DNA of 64,000 bases, from contig NZ_LUKE01000001.1 of the NCBI RefSeq assembly GCF_001592735.1, positions 1,461,018 to 1,525,017 of the forward strand, written 5' to 3'. The first letter of the stretch is position 1, and the number at the start of each line of letters is the position of its first letter. This document shows positions 52,492 to 62,304 of this stretch, one piece after another. The position numbers and the translations under genes were made by a program. A model generated the notes under the pieces. It did not search any database. It worked only from the letters and a program-made list of their open reading frames with translations, and had not been told where the DNA came from. This DNA is from Bdellovibrio bacteriovorus. GTDB lineage: Bacteria; Bdellovibrionota; Bdellovibrionia; Bdellovibrionales; Bdellovibrionaceae.

Positions 52492-54597
52492 ATGAATCTG
52501 GGCACGAAAACCAGCCAGCTAGAGTTTGAAATCAAAAAAGTAGATCTTCTGTATCGTCAGAATGTCGCTGGGATGATTGCGATTTTCGTGAACACGGGCG
52601 CTTTTGTTTTTTATGCGTGGTCCTCGGCGCCCTTTATTTTCCTCATTACCTGGTTTTTGGCGCTCAACTTTTCAACGATTATTCGCTATTTTGCGTTTTA
52701 TTTCTGGCGTTCCGCGCGGACCACTCTTCGTAACCAACAAGATCTAAAAAAATGGCGTTTGATCATCTATTCTTGCCTTTTAGTTTCGGGCTTGGGTTGG
52801 GGGTTTCTGGGATTTTTGACGGCGTTAGCGCCGGCTCGGGAACAGGTATTGGCCGGTCTTATTGTCGCTAGCATGTGTGCGGGGGCGATGATCACCTATG
52901 TCTCTTCGCCGATTGCAATGATGTGCGTAATAGTACCTTCCATGATGTTATGGGCCCTGGGCCACTTTTCTACGGAAAGCTCTTTAGATAAAATCATGGG
53001 GGGGTTGATTTTATTTTATTGTCTTATGATGGTGCTGATTGGTCGAAATCTATATTCAACGATCATGCGTTCCATGATGTTAGATGTACGACTTAAGGAA
53101 AATGAAGAGCGTTTAAGGATGGCTATGGAATCTTCAGGGTCCTTAACCTGGGATTGGAATTTGGTGGACCAAGATTTTTATTGGGAAGGAAATACCGAGC
53201 TATTCCCGCAGGGCCAAGGACAACTGCGCGCGATCATTGCACCTTTCGTGCAAACTCGCACCGACATTGACCACGAACACGTTATTAAAGACGAAAAAGG
53301 GCGTTATAGATATATCGCTATTCGGGGGCGATTTCATCAAGATGCATTCGGCGTGTATTCAAGATTTGTGGGAATATGTTGGGATGTCACGGCTAAAAAG
53401 AATGAAGAGTTTTTAAGACAAGAGCGAGATTTGCACGAGGCTGAAAACAGGGCAAAGTCGGTGTTACTGGCTAATGCCAGCCATGAAATGCGAACTCCGC
53501 TGGCGGCCATTATCGGTTTTGCGGAGGCAATTTTAAGAAGTCCCACATTAAGCGCTCAACATCGTCGGGACGTTCAAGGTATTTCTCGCCAAGGTCATTA
53601 TATGACCTCCTTAATTAACGATCTTTTGGATTTGTCTAAGGTCGAAAGCAACCGTTTGTATTTGCAAAGCACGGCCATGAATCCCGCTTATGAGATCGAA
53701 GAATGTGTTTCGGCTTTAGGTGAGAAACTTAAAGAGAAAAATCTAAATATTGAAATCGAATATGAAACGCAAGTTCCTTTAGAAATCCAAGCAGACCCTG
53801 CTCGATTCAGACAAGTTATGATGAACGTCCTTAATAACGCCGTGAATTTTTCACAAGAAGGACCGATTCGCGTTTCGGTGTCCTTAGGTATAGATGCGAC
53901 GAATCAGGCAACATTTAAAATCCAAATCGCTGATAAAGGTATTGGCATTGATCCCGAAACTCAGGCGCACCTATTTGAACCCTTTGCCCGAGGTGATGCC
54001 GAAGAGGTGCAGCGCACTCAAGGCTCAGGTTTAGGGCTGCCCCTTTCGTCAAGTTTGATGAAGATGATGAACGGAGAACTCAAGCTTCTGCACTCGGAAT
54101 TGCACGAAGGGAGCACCTTTGAATTGATTTTCCATTTAGGCCCAGCAAATCGCCTTAATATTGGTATGGTACCGACAAAAAAATCTAAGAGCTCGAGTAA
54201 GTTAAAAATTATCAACGAGGGTGCATTTTTAAAGGGCCGCCGTGTTTTAGTTGTGGATGACTCTGTGGATTTACGTCTTTTGATGCGTCGATACCTTAAT
54301 AAACAAGGTGCTTCAGTTGAAACTTCTGAAAACGGTAAAGAGGCTGTAGAAACCGCAATGAAAGATCCGTTTGATATCATTTTAATGGATATAAAAATGC
54401 CGGTGATGGACGGGTATGAGGCCACCGCGAAGTTAAGAGAAAGTGGCTATCGTAAACCCATCGTGGCCTTAACGGCCCAAGCCAGTGTGGATGGTCAAAA
54501 GAAATCCGTCGAAATGGGTTTTGATGGATATTTAAGTAAGCCCGTAGATATGGGCATGCTTAAAGAGATTCTAAAAGACAAGGCAGAGTTTGCCTAA
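52492..54597 (+). CDS. Hybrid sensor histidine kinase
   Basis: The 701-residue protein has about six membrane helices (25-185), a PAS-like domain (about 200-302), a HisKA domain with His331 in ASHEMRTPL, a HATPase domain (N box around VLNNAVNF, then DKGIGI and GSGLGL) and a receiver domain with DD at 589-590 and phospho-acceptor D633 in MDIKMPVMDG. It senses an unknown membrane signal. The next gene on the minus strand overlaps its end by four bases. Confidence 0.95.
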   Translation: MNLGTKTSQLEFEIKKVDLLYRQNVAGMIAIFVNTGAFVFYAWSSAPFIFLITWFLALNFSTIIRYFAFYFWRSARTTLRNQQDLKKWRLIIYSCLLVSGLGWGFLGFLTALAPAREQVLAGLIVASMCAGAMITYVSSPIAMMCVIVPSMMLWALGHFSTESSLDKIMGGLILFYCLMMVLIGRNLYSTIMRSMMLDVRLKENEERLRMAMESSGSLTWDWNLVDQDFYWEGNTELFPQGQGQLRAIIAPFVQTRTDIDHEHVIKDEKGRYRYIAIRGRFHQDAFGVYSRFVGICWDVTAKKNEEFLRQERDLHEAENRAKSVLLANASHEMRTPLAAIIGFAEAILRSPTLSAQHRRDVQGISRQGHYMTSLINDLLDLSKVESNRLYLQSTAMNPAYEIEECVSALGEKLKEKNLNIEIEYETQVPLEIQADPARFRQVMMNVLNNAVNFSQEGPIRVSVSLGIDATNQATFKIQIADKGIGIDPETQAHLFEPFARGDAEEVQRTQGSGLGLPLSSSLMKMMNGELKLLHSELHEGSTFELIFHLGPANRLNIGMVPTKKSKSSSKLKIINEGAFLKGRRVLVVDDSVDLRLLMRRYLNKQGASVETSENGKEAVETAMKDPFDIILMDIKMPVMDGYEATAKLRESGYRKPIVALTAQASVDGQKKSVEMGFDGYLSKPVDMGMLKEILKDKAEFA

Positions 54598-55082
54598 GGT
54601 TCAAAGCCTTCAGGGGCTGAGGCGCGATCAAAGGCCTTCGATTCAGGATTAAAACGGAATATATTTAGTCGTGGCACCATTTGCTCATCATAAGTAGGGG
54701 CGACGATTTCAAGGTTTCCGTCTTTATCCACATCTGTCAGTGCGAGATTCGTGGCATTTCCTTGCAATAAAAAATGTCCATCGCGCGCTTCAAACAAAGG
54801 AAGCTTTGTCATTAAAGTTAAGCTCCCATTTTCATCTTCAGAGTAAACTTCAAGACCTAAATGACCGCCGCTTTTGATTTTTAAAACCGTCAGGTGGGGC
54901 CCGTTCGGTCCAATTTTTCCTGAAACCTTTGCTAAAACTTCTCGGGAAGAGCTTGAGAACGCCTCTTTCACCTTAAGACGCAGGTTGGGCACCACAGCAA
55001 TCGTAACTAGAGTCATTGCTACTACTGCAAGGACCGCCATGAGGATGATTTCGGTTTTTTTAAAAGCAGAATCATTGGACAT
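54594..55082 (-). CDS. Membrane-anchored protein with FG-GAP-like motif
   Basis: The ATG at 55082 gives 162 residues starting MSNDSAFKKTEIILM; a longer frame to 55325 runs into the lysC gene and is less likely. The product has one membrane helix (about 10-32) and a soluble periplasmic domain containing TDVDKDGNLEIVAP, a DxDxDGxxD-like calcium-binding loop seen in FG-GAP/VCBS repeats. Function unknown. Confidence 0.72.
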   Translation of the reverse strand: MSNDSAFKKTEIILMAVLAVVAMTLVTIAVVPNLRLKVKEAFSSSSREVLAKVSGKIGPNGPHLTVLKIKSGGHLGLEVYSEDENGSLTLMTKLPLFEARDGHFLLQGNATNLALTDVDKDGNLEIVAPTYDEQMVPRLNIFRFNPESKAFDRASAPEGFEP

Positions 55083-55170
55083 GCATATAAGTCTGCCACA
55101 AAAGTCGTTGAATTCAAAAGCGGAAAAATAATAAGATGGCTTCCTGGCCCGTCCTGCACAGGAGAAATTC

Positions 55171-56532
55171 GTGACAAAATTGATCGTTTCTAAATTCGGT
55201 GGAACTTCCATGGGAGATGCAGAATGCATGCTTCGCAGTGCGGAAGTCAGCCAACGCCAAGGTTCTGGTTTGATTGCTGTATCGGCGACTTCAGGTACGA
55301 CGAACGAGTTGATCTTGTTAGGCAAGACCGCAGAATCAAAAACTTGGGAAGAAACAGAAAAGATTTTATCTAAGATCCGTGAAAAACACGTGAAGATCGC
55401 CCAAGATTTAAAGCTTTCGGCGGAATCATCTAAAAAAATCGAAACACTTTTCGAAGAAATGAATTCACTCGCAAAAGGAATTCATTATTTGCGCGACTGT
55501 TCCGTGAAAGCCATGGACACGTTGATGAGCTTGGGTGAAAGAATGTCTTCCGTTCTTTTTACCGAAGCAATGTCACAAGTCCTAAAAAAACACGGATCCA
55601 CAAAATCAGCTGAGCTTTTTGATGTGCGCCAAGTTTTAAGGACGAACGACGACTTCGGTAAAGCAAAACCTAATACCGCAGAGGTCGCAGCCCTTTGCCA
55701 AAAGTATTTGGGATCTGTGCGCGATCAGAAGAAAGTTTTTGTCACTCAAGGTTATATCGGCATGACGGAAGATGGTTTCACCACCACACTTGGTCGTGGA
55801 GGTTCAGATTATTCTGCGGCGATTTTAGCAGAGGGCGTTGCGGCTGACGTTTTAGAAATTTGGACGGACGTGGCAGGGATTGCGACAACCGACCCGCGCA
55901 TCTGCCCACAAGCAAAACCTATCAGCGAGATTTCCTTTAAAGAAGCTTCAGAGCTTGCAACTTTCGGCGCCAAGGTTCTGCATCCCGCAACCTTGTTACC
56001 GGCGATCCGCAAAAATATTCCGGTGTTCGTGGGTTCCAGCTTTGATTCTGAAGCTAAGGGCACATGGGTGCGTAAAGATGTCGACCAGCATCCACTGATC
56101 CGCGCCATGGCCTTACGAAAAAATCAAGTTCTGGTAACTTTATCGACGCCAGAGATGTTGCACGCGCATGGTTTCTTGTTTCAACTTTTTAAAGTCTTTA
56201 ACGATCACAAAGTCAGTATCGATGCGATCACCACCTCGGAAATTTCGGTCAGCGTGACGTTAGATGATTCAACATTGTTAAATAAAAAATTGATCGCCGA
56301 TCTTTCGCAATTTGCCGACGTGCAAGTGGAAGAAAAACTGACGTTGATTTCTTTGATCGGAAACAATATCAATCACACCGCCGGTTTAGCAAAAAAGATC
56401 TTTGATTCGATTTCAGATATCAACGTGCGTATGATTTGCCTAGGTGCAAGTAAGCACAATTTCTGCTTTCTAGTCGCCGAAGATCAAGCCACGGCCGCGA
56501 TTCAAAAACTGCATAAAAGTTTTATTGAGTAG
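55171..56532 (+). CDS. lysC: Aspartokinase
   Basis: The 453-residue enzyme has the KFGGTSM start, the GRGGSDYSA active-site segment and two C-terminal ACT domains, as in LysC-type aspartokinase III. It makes aspartyl phosphate for lysine, threonine, methionine and diaminopimelate synthesis. The GTG start follows CAGGAG. The leader is too short for a lysine riboswitch. Confidence 0.95.
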   Translation: MTKLIVSKFGGTSMGDAECMLRSAEVSQRQGSGLIAVSATSGTTNELILLGKTAESKTWEETEKILSKIREKHVKIAQDLKLSAESSKKIETLFEEMNSLAKGIHYLRDCSVKAMDTLMSLGERMSSVLFTEAMSQVLKKHGSTKSAELFDVRQVLRTNDDFGKAKPNTAEVAALCQKYLGSVRDQKKVFVTQGYIGMTEDGFTTTLGRGGSDYSAAILAEGVAADVLEIWTDVAGIATTDPRICPQAKPISEISFKEASELATFGAKVLHPATLLPAIRKNIPVFVGSSFDSEAKGTWVRKDVDQHPLIRAMALRKNQVLVTLSTPEMLHAHGFLFQLFKVFNDHKVSIDAITTSEISVSVTLDDSTLLNKKLIADLSQFADVQVEEKLTLISLIGNNINHTAGLAKKIFDSISDINVRMICLGASKHNFCFLVAEDQATAAIQKLHKSFIE

Positions 56533-56570
56533 GTACCAGCTTCTTTTTGAGTAGGTACCAGCTTCTTTTA
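56527..56570 (+). repeat. Tandem 22-base duplication at the lysC stop
   Basis: GAGTAGGTACCAGCTTCTTT plus two bases occurs twice head to tail (56527-56548 and 56549-56570), differing only in the last base. The first copy contains the final codon and stop of lysC. It looks like a recent small duplication. Confidence 0.85.
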
Positions 56571-56733
56571 GTGGAGAATTGGTACACAAAAAATAACGCA
56601 TTTAGCTGACTTCAGGACGCGGCAGCGCAGAGTGTTGATGCATGAGCCAGTGCTACTCGCAACTGCTCCGTAAGATTTTGGATGTTCTATTTATATTATT
56701 GTTCAAGCAGATTTGTTTCCCTAAACTATCTGT

Positions 56734-57330
56734 ATGGAAAAATCAGAGTTTTACAAACTGATCGAATCACGAAAATCCATCCGTAAATACAAACCCGATG
56801 CAGTCCCTAAAGAAGTCATCGAAAGGGTTTTGACGGCCGGAATGCACGCGCCATCAGGAAAAAACCGCCAAAACTGGCGCTTCTTTGTGGTGACCGGACA
56901 AAAGCGCGATGAATATCTAAAATATTCTCAAAAATCTTGGGTTGGCATCAAAGATATTTTGCAGCAACGACTTAAACCTTCTTTATATCAATTCACCGAA
57001 AGATTTTTTTATACTCTGGGTGATGCCCCGGTCATTATTTTCGCATATTCACACAACGATTCAGAAGAGCGCTATCACACGAGTATCGGTTCTGTGTATA
57101 TGGCTGTGGAAAACATGAATCTAGCCTGCATCGTCGAAGGACTTGGTTCGTGCACGATGGGTGCCCCACTAGAGATAAAAGAGGAAGTAGATAAGTTTTT
57201 GGGTGTGGATAAGTTAGCGGAATACCAGCGAGGAGAGTTAGAACTTCTGTGCGCGATGGTGTGTGGTTATCCTGATCATGAACCGCCCAAGGCGGCTCGG
57301 CAGCTTGAGGGCCGAGTCACCTGGCTTTGA
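56734..57330 (+). CDS. Nitroreductase-family flavoprotein
   Basis: The 198-residue protein has the nitroreductase hallmarks: SRKSIRKYKPDAVP at the N terminus, HAPSGKNRQNWRFFVV for FMN binding, a GSVYMAVENMNLACIVEGLGSC helix and a C-terminal VCGYPDHEPP loop. It is likely an FMN-dependent oxidoreductase in the cytoplasm; the substrate is not predictable. Confidence 0.9.
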   Translation: MEKSEFYKLIESRKSIRKYKPDAVPKEVIERVLTAGMHAPSGKNRQNWRFFVVTGQKRDEYLKYSQKSWVGIKDILQQRLKPSLYQFTERFFYTLGDAPVIIFAYSHNDSEERYHTSIGSVYMAVENMNLACIVEGLGSCTMGAPLEIKEEVDKFLGVDKLAEYQRGELELLCAMVCGYPDHEPPKAARQLEGRVTWL

Positions 57331-57339
57331 AATTTGAAG

Positions 57340-58095
57340 TTAGTAGTAACGAGTTTGTTCTGAGAAAACTAGGCGAATAACTTCCTTGCTGATGCCGTGT
57401 TCATCTAAAGGAATTTCATAGTATGTCTGGCCTAAAAGCAGGTCACAGTATCCTATAGTGCTGCCGTGAAGATTTTCGAGATTCTCTAAACGATTAGTTC
57501 GGTCTTCAAGCTTATATGAAAGAGATTGCTTAGAAATTATTGGCAAGAATGATCCCTTGATGTCATCGGCTTTCAGAGCTCGGACAGGCAGATCTTTCAG
57601 TTTAGGATTTGTGTTATTCGCTGCAAAAATCTTTTTTGCCTCGAATAGCGATAAAAATTCTCCGGAGAGTTTGGGCTTTTCTAAACGAGTGTAATACAAT
57701 CCAAAAATTTCGATCGGGCTAGTCCCTTGGTTAATTTCCGTCGCCACAAAACGTTTAAATGAAGCACAAGACGTCACGTCGTTCTTAGCTTTTGCAGGAT
57801 TAACGTCATCAATCTGTTTCATTTGCGGATAAGAAACTCGGACTTTCACCTCCAGAATTTTTGGCGTCACAATTCCTTCGGTTTTTTTATTTGAAGAGTT
57901 TCGAATCACTAAATTATATCCCTCGGTAAGTGGATAAACACCCGAGGAAATTTCTTCCGGTTTAGGCTCGAGTTTCGGTTCTACAGTGGATTGCGGGGGC
58001 TGAGGTTTGGGATCCGAGGTTAAATTGGTTCCCGGCCCGCTATTGCACGCAGAGAGTGTTAAGAGAAAAGCGCCTACTATTACTCTATATTTCAT
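57340..58095 (-). CDS. Lipoprotein of unknown function
   Basis: The 251-residue lipoprotein has lipobox LSAC at residues 14-17 and a Pro-rich linker (about 28-48), then a mixed soluble domain. No family recognised. It is convergent with the nitroreductase gene. Confidence 0.72.
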   Translation of the reverse strand: MKYRVIVGAFLLTLSACNSGPGTNLTSDPKPQPPQSTVEPKLEPKPEEISSGVYPLTEGYNLVIRNSSNKKTEGIVTPKILEVKVRVSYPQMKQIDDVNPAKAKNDVTSCASFKRFVATEINQGTSPIEIFGLYYTRLEKPKLSGEFLSLFEAKKIFAANNTNPKLKDLPVRALKADDIKGSFLPIISKQSLSYKLEDRTNRLENLENLHGSTIGYCDLLLGQTYYEIPLDEHGISKEVIRLVFSEQTRYY

Positions 58096-58437
58096 ATATT
58101 CTCCTTATTTAAACGCCCGGGTTTTCGGACGCTGGTTGATAAAGGCACTGATTCGCAAGTTCGGGACCAACTAAGGCAAGGCTCAGTTCGTTTTTACGAG
58201 ATAAACACGTCCGGACCTTCCACAAACTCGGAATTTTGTAGAAAAAATAAGACCGCCTAGACGGAGTGATTTGTTAAGCAGTCACAATCATCCCGAGTGA
58301 TTTCAGATAGTTACAAACCGGCAAAGTTGAAGCCTTTTTTGATCTCAGCGGATCGTCCTTAAAATCCTATAAGTCATCGATTTCTTTTAATTATTCCCTA
58401 TCTATTGGCAGACTGATTTGGTATATCCGTCGGACCT
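58096..58437. other. Gene-free interval
   Basis: These 342 bases between a lipoprotein gene and the divergent dihydrouridine synthase gene show no supported reading frame, RNA gene or strong repeat. The promoters of both genes must lie here, but no clear consensus pair is seen. Confidence 0.6.
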
Positions 58438-59451
58438 ATGAATCCAATCGAAGCCTTAAAGACAAATCCGTTTGTCCTCGCGCCAATGGCGGGGATTACT
58501 GATCATGCTTTTCGTACATTCATGAAGCGACTTGATACTAGTGTCGTCGTCACGGAACTCGTGAGCGCTAGTGGTATCGAGTACAAATCTGAACGCACGA
58601 TGAAGTTGATGAGCTTTGATGAATCTCAACGACCCGTGGGAATCCAACTTTTTGGTGAAGAGCCAGAAATCGTAGCCCGGGCAGCGCAAGTTGCCGAAGC
58701 TGATGGCTGTGACTTTGTTGATTTGAACTTTGGTTGTCCTGTTCCAAAAGTTGTAAAAAAGGGCGCGGGCTCCGCGATCTTAAAAGATCCGATAGCTTTG
58801 CAAAAGATGGTTTCTACCGTTAAGGCTGCAATTAAAATTCCTCTGACAATTAAAATCCGCACGGGATGGGATGCGAACTCTCGCAATGCGGTTGAAGTTT
58901 GTAATATCGCTTACGATGCCGGGGTGTCATGGGTGGCCATTCATGGTCGCACGCGTGCTCAAGGTTATACGGGGTTGGCGGACTGGGATTTCATCACGGA
59001 CGTCAAAGCCAAAACCAAAATTCCAATTTTGGGTAACGGAGACATCCTAACGCCTCGTCAAGCAAACTTGAGACTTGCTCAAAGTGGTTGCGATGGCGTG
59101 ATGATCGGTCGTGGGTGCTTAAAAAATCCATTTATTTTCATGGATGCGCTTTCATTGTGGCGTGGGGAACCCCTTAAGGACGTTCGTCGGGATTATGTCA
59201 GCCTATTTAACGACCTTCGCAACGAAATCGTGGCGCATTGTGAGGAGCACATCACGGGGATCCAGCTCAGAAAGTTTGCAGCTTGGTTCTCAACAGGGTA
59301 TCCTGGTGCAGCTCAATTCCGTAAGAATCTATTTCAGTCCAAAAGCAATGACGAAGTCATGGCTCTTGCAAACGAATTTTTTGCAAGTATCGGCAATGTT
59401 GAACAGGAAGATCAGAGCTCGGATGAGTTCTTAATGGGCGGTCACGGATAG
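58438..59451 (+). CDS. tRNA-dihydrouridine synthase (DusB-like)
   Basis: The 337-residue flavoenzyme has APMAGITDHAFR, the catalytic Cys in NFGCPVPKVVKKGAGSAI, IKIRTGW, HGRTRAQGY and GNGDI..MIGRGCLKNPFIF. The length and motifs fit the bacterial DusB group. It reduces uridine to dihydrouridine in tRNA using FMN and NADPH. An 80-base gap follows before typA. Confidence 0.93.
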   Translation: MNPIEALKTNPFVLAPMAGITDHAFRTFMKRLDTSVVVTELVSASGIEYKSERTMKLMSFDESQRPVGIQLFGEEPEIVARAAQVAEADGCDFVDLNFGCPVPKVVKKGAGSAILKDPIALQKMVSTVKAAIKIPLTIKIRTGWDANSRNAVEVCNIAYDAGVSWVAIHGRTRAQGYTGLADWDFITDVKAKTKIPILGNGDILTPRQANLRLAQSGCDGVMIGRGCLKNPFIFMDALSLWRGEPLKDVRRDYVSLFNDLRNEIVAHCEEHITGIQLRKFAAWFSTGYPGAAQFRKNLFQSKSNDEVMALANEFFASIGNVEQEDQSSDEFLMGGHG

Positions 59452-59531
59452 GATCTTAACCAGATCCTGTAGTGAACAAATTAATATAAAGTTTTAAAAA
59501 AGTTTTTAAGAGAAATAACAAAGGGCAAAGA

Positions 59532-61343
59532 ATGCAAGATCCAAAGAAAATTAGAAATATCGCGATCATCGCGCACGTCGACCACGGTAAAACAACTCTC
59601 GTCGATCACTTAATCAAACAAGCCGGAACTTTCCGTGACAATGAACACGTTGAAGAGCGTCTGATGGACTCTATGGATCTTGAAAAAGAACGTGGTATCA
59701 CCATTGCGGCGAAAAATGCTTCCTTCCAATACAAAGATATCAAAGTAAACATCGTAGATACACCGGGACATAGTGACTTTGGTGGTGAAGTCGAACGTAT
59801 CTTGAACATGGTTGATGGTTGTATCCTTCTTTGCGACGCTTCTGAAGGTCCACTCCCACAAACTCGTTTCGTTCTTAAAAAAGCTCTTGAGGGCGGCAAA
59901 AAAGTTATCGTTTGTATCAACAAGATTGACCGTGCCGATGCTCGTATTCAAGAAGTTCATAACGAACTTTTCGATCTTTTCATCGATCTTGATGCTACGG
60001 AAGAGCAATGTGATTTCCACACGATCTATGCGATTGCGCGTGAAGGTATGGCGACTTTGGATCCGGCGGTTAACACTGGAACATTGCAACCACTTTACGA
60101 TGCTATCGTTAATTTGATTCCGCCTCCGCAAATCGAAGAAAACGCACCACTTCAAGTGATGGTTTCTAACATTTCGTACAATGATTACGTAGGTCGTTTG
60201 GCAATCGGTCGTATCAAAGCCGGCTCCATCAAAGTTGGCGACGATGTTATGTGCGTTCAAGCTAACGGACAAAAGAAAGTAAAAGTATCTGCGTTGATGC
60301 AATACAAAGTGAACTCGCAAGTTCCAGTTCAAGAAGCTGGTGCGGGTGACATCGTGGTCATCGCGGGTATGGAAGATTTCACTATCGGTGACACGATCAC
60401 TTCGGCGATTGATCCTCGTCCACTTCCACGTATCGCGGTTGAAGAACCGACGGTCGGGATGGTTTTCTCGGTCAATAACGGACCGTTCGCAGGTCTTGAT
60501 GGTAAGAACGTAACTTCACGTAAGATCCTTGAGCGTCTAGAGCGCGAGTTGTTATACAACGTTGCGATCCGTGTAGAAAAAACTGAAAACACCGATGCCT
60601 TCAAAGTTATCGGTCGTGGTGAGTTGCAACTAGGTGTATTGATCGAACAAATGCGCCGTGAAAACTTCGAACTTCTAGTTTCTAAACCGACTGTTGTCTT
60701 TAAAGACGAAGGCGGCAAAAAAATGGAACCAATGGAGCTTGCGGTTATCGATATCGAAGACAGCTTCGTCGGTGCGGTTACTGAGAAACTTGGTAAACGT
60801 AAAGGTGTCATGACGAACATGGTTCAAAAAGGTTCAGGTCGTACTCGTTTGGAATTCCGTATTCCTTCACGTGGTTTGATCGGTTACCGTTCTGACTTCT
60901 TAACAGACACTCGCGGTACGGGTTTACTTAATACTCAATTTGATGGCTGGGATGATTACCGTGGAGAGATTGAACATCGTTTGAATGGTGCGATGATCTC
61001 TGACCGTAAAGGCCAAGCGACGGCATACGCGATCTGGAATCTTCAAGAACGCGGTGTTATGATGGTTGAGCACGGTGATGATGTTTACGAAGGTATGATT
61101 GTCGGCGAACATGCGAAGGAAAATGATCTAGAAGTTAACATCACGCGCGAGAAAAAGTTGTCAAACGTACGTGCTTCGGGTTCTGATGAAGCTATCCGTC
61201 TAGTTCCAGTGAAAAAGTTCACTTTGGAAAGAGCCATGGAATGGATTAAGGATTCAGAGTTGATCGAGGTAACGCCGAAGAACATCCGTCTTCGTTTGCG
61301 TGAACTAGATCCTCACAAACGTGCTAAGGCTTCTAAAGAGTAG
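59532..61343 (+). CDS. typA: Translational GTPase TypA/BipA
   Basis: The 603-residue GTPase has the G motifs AHVDHGKTT, RGIT, DTPGHSDF and NKID, then EF-G-like domains and the BipA C-terminal domain. It binds ribosomes under stress or cold and helps 50S assembly. Good length match to the family. Confidence 0.97.
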   Translation: MQDPKKIRNIAIIAHVDHGKTTLVDHLIKQAGTFRDNEHVEERLMDSMDLEKERGITIAAKNASFQYKDIKVNIVDTPGHSDFGGEVERILNMVDGCILLCDASEGPLPQTRFVLKKALEGGKKVIVCINKIDRADARIQEVHNELFDLFIDLDATEEQCDFHTIYAIAREGMATLDPAVNTGTLQPLYDAIVNLIPPPQIEENAPLQVMVSNISYNDYVGRLAIGRIKAGSIKVGDDVMCVQANGQKKVKVSALMQYKVNSQVPVQEAGAGDIVVIAGMEDFTIGDTITSAIDPRPLPRIAVEEPTVGMVFSVNNGPFAGLDGKNVTSRKILERLERELLYNVAIRVEKTENTDAFKVIGRGELQLGVLIEQMRRENFELLVSKPTVVFKDEGGKKMEPMELAVIDIEDSFVGAVTEKLGKRKGVMTNMVQKGSGRTRLEFRIPSRGLIGYRSDFLTDTRGTGLLNTQFDGWDDYRGEIEHRLNGAMISDRKGQATAYAIWNLQERGVMMVEHGDDVYEGMIVGEHAKENDLEVNITREKKLSNVRASGSDEAIRLVPVKKFTLERAMEWIKDSELIEVTPKNIRLRLRELDPHKRAKASKE

Positions 61344-61376
61344 TCTTTAGCTCGAAGAGTCCAAGGAAGGGATTCG

Positions 61377-62303
61377 ATGAGTACGAACGTTGCTATTGAA
61401 ATTAAGGATTTGACCAAGAAGTACGATGATCGCGTCGCGGTGAATGGGATTAATCTAGAAATTTACAAAGGTGAATGTTTCGGCCTCTTGGGTCCCAACG
61501 GGGCGGGTAAAAGTACAACCATGAAGATGATGTACTGTTCCGCCCTGGTTACTAGCGGAGAGCTCTATGTGCTAGGGCTCAACGTTAAGAAAAACTACCG
61601 CGAAATCAAATCTCGCATTGGGGTGGTTCCTCAAGAAGACGGCTTAGATCCGGACTTCACTGTCTTAGAAAATCTTTTAGTTTACGCTAGTTTTCATAAT
61701 ATTCCGAAATCAGACGCCGAACTTCGCTGTCAGGCCTTGCTTCGTTTAATGAAGTTAGAAGAATATCAGGATCGTTCAGTAGAAACTTTAAGCGGCGGTA
61801 TGAAACGTCGTTTGGCGATTGCGCGTGGACTTATTAATTCACCAGAATTGTTATTCCTTGATGAGCCGACCACGGGTCTTGATCCGCAAGCGCGGGTTTG
61901 GATCTGGGATTTCTTTAAGCATTTAAAATCTGAAAAAAGCACGCTTGTTTTGACGACCCATTATATGGAAGAAGCCGAGCAAATGTGTGATCGCGTAGCC
62001 ATTATCGACGATGGGAAAATCCTGACTGTCGGTAAGCCCCGCGATTTAATCCGCGATCTTATTGGTAAAGAGGTTGTCGAATTTGATACCAATCCCGTCG
62101 ATCTTAATTATTACCTAGGCCGTTTGCGTGCGGAAGGCTTTGCTTATCAAGTGATTCAAGAAACCGTGTCTGTATTGGTAAAAGAAAATCAAGATGGTCG
62201 CCGCGTGATGGATTTAATTGCCAGCGATAAAATCTTTATTCGTAAGCCGACATTGAATGACGTGTTCTTAAAACTAGCCGGTCACCACTTGAGGGATGAA
62301 TAG
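61377..62303 (+). CDS. ABC transporter ATP-binding protein
   Basis: The 308-residue ATPase has Walker A GPNGAGKST, the signature LSGGMKRRL, Walker B LLFLDEPTTGLD and a switch His in TTHYMEE. A C-terminal domain of about 80 residues resembles NodI/DrrA-type exporters. It energises the permease that follows. AAGGG lies before the start. Confidence 0.94.
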   Translation: MSTNVAIEIKDLTKKYDDRVAVNGINLEIYKGECFGLLGPNGAGKSTTMKMMYCSALVTSGELYVLGLNVKKNYREIKSRIGVVPQEDGLDPDFTVLENLLVYASFHNIPKSDAELRCQALLRLMKLEEYQDRSVETLSGGMKRRLAIARGLINSPELLFLDEPTTGLDPQARVWIWDFFKHLKSEKSTLVLTTHYMEEAEQMCDRVAIIDDGKILTVGKPRDLIRDLIGKEVVEFDTNPVDLNYYLGRLRAEGFAYQVIQETVSVLVKENQDGRRVMDLIASDKIFIRKPTLNDVFLKLAGHHLRDE

Positions 62304-62304
62304 C

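Noticed and set aside
55083-55170. Lysine riboswitch before aspartokinase
   Set aside because: Only 88 bases separate the divergent gene and lysC, too short for the class and with no matching helices.
59610-60332. Long minus-strand frame opposite typA
   Set aside because: It is antisense to a conserved GTPase gene, and its composition reflects the codon bias of the real gene.
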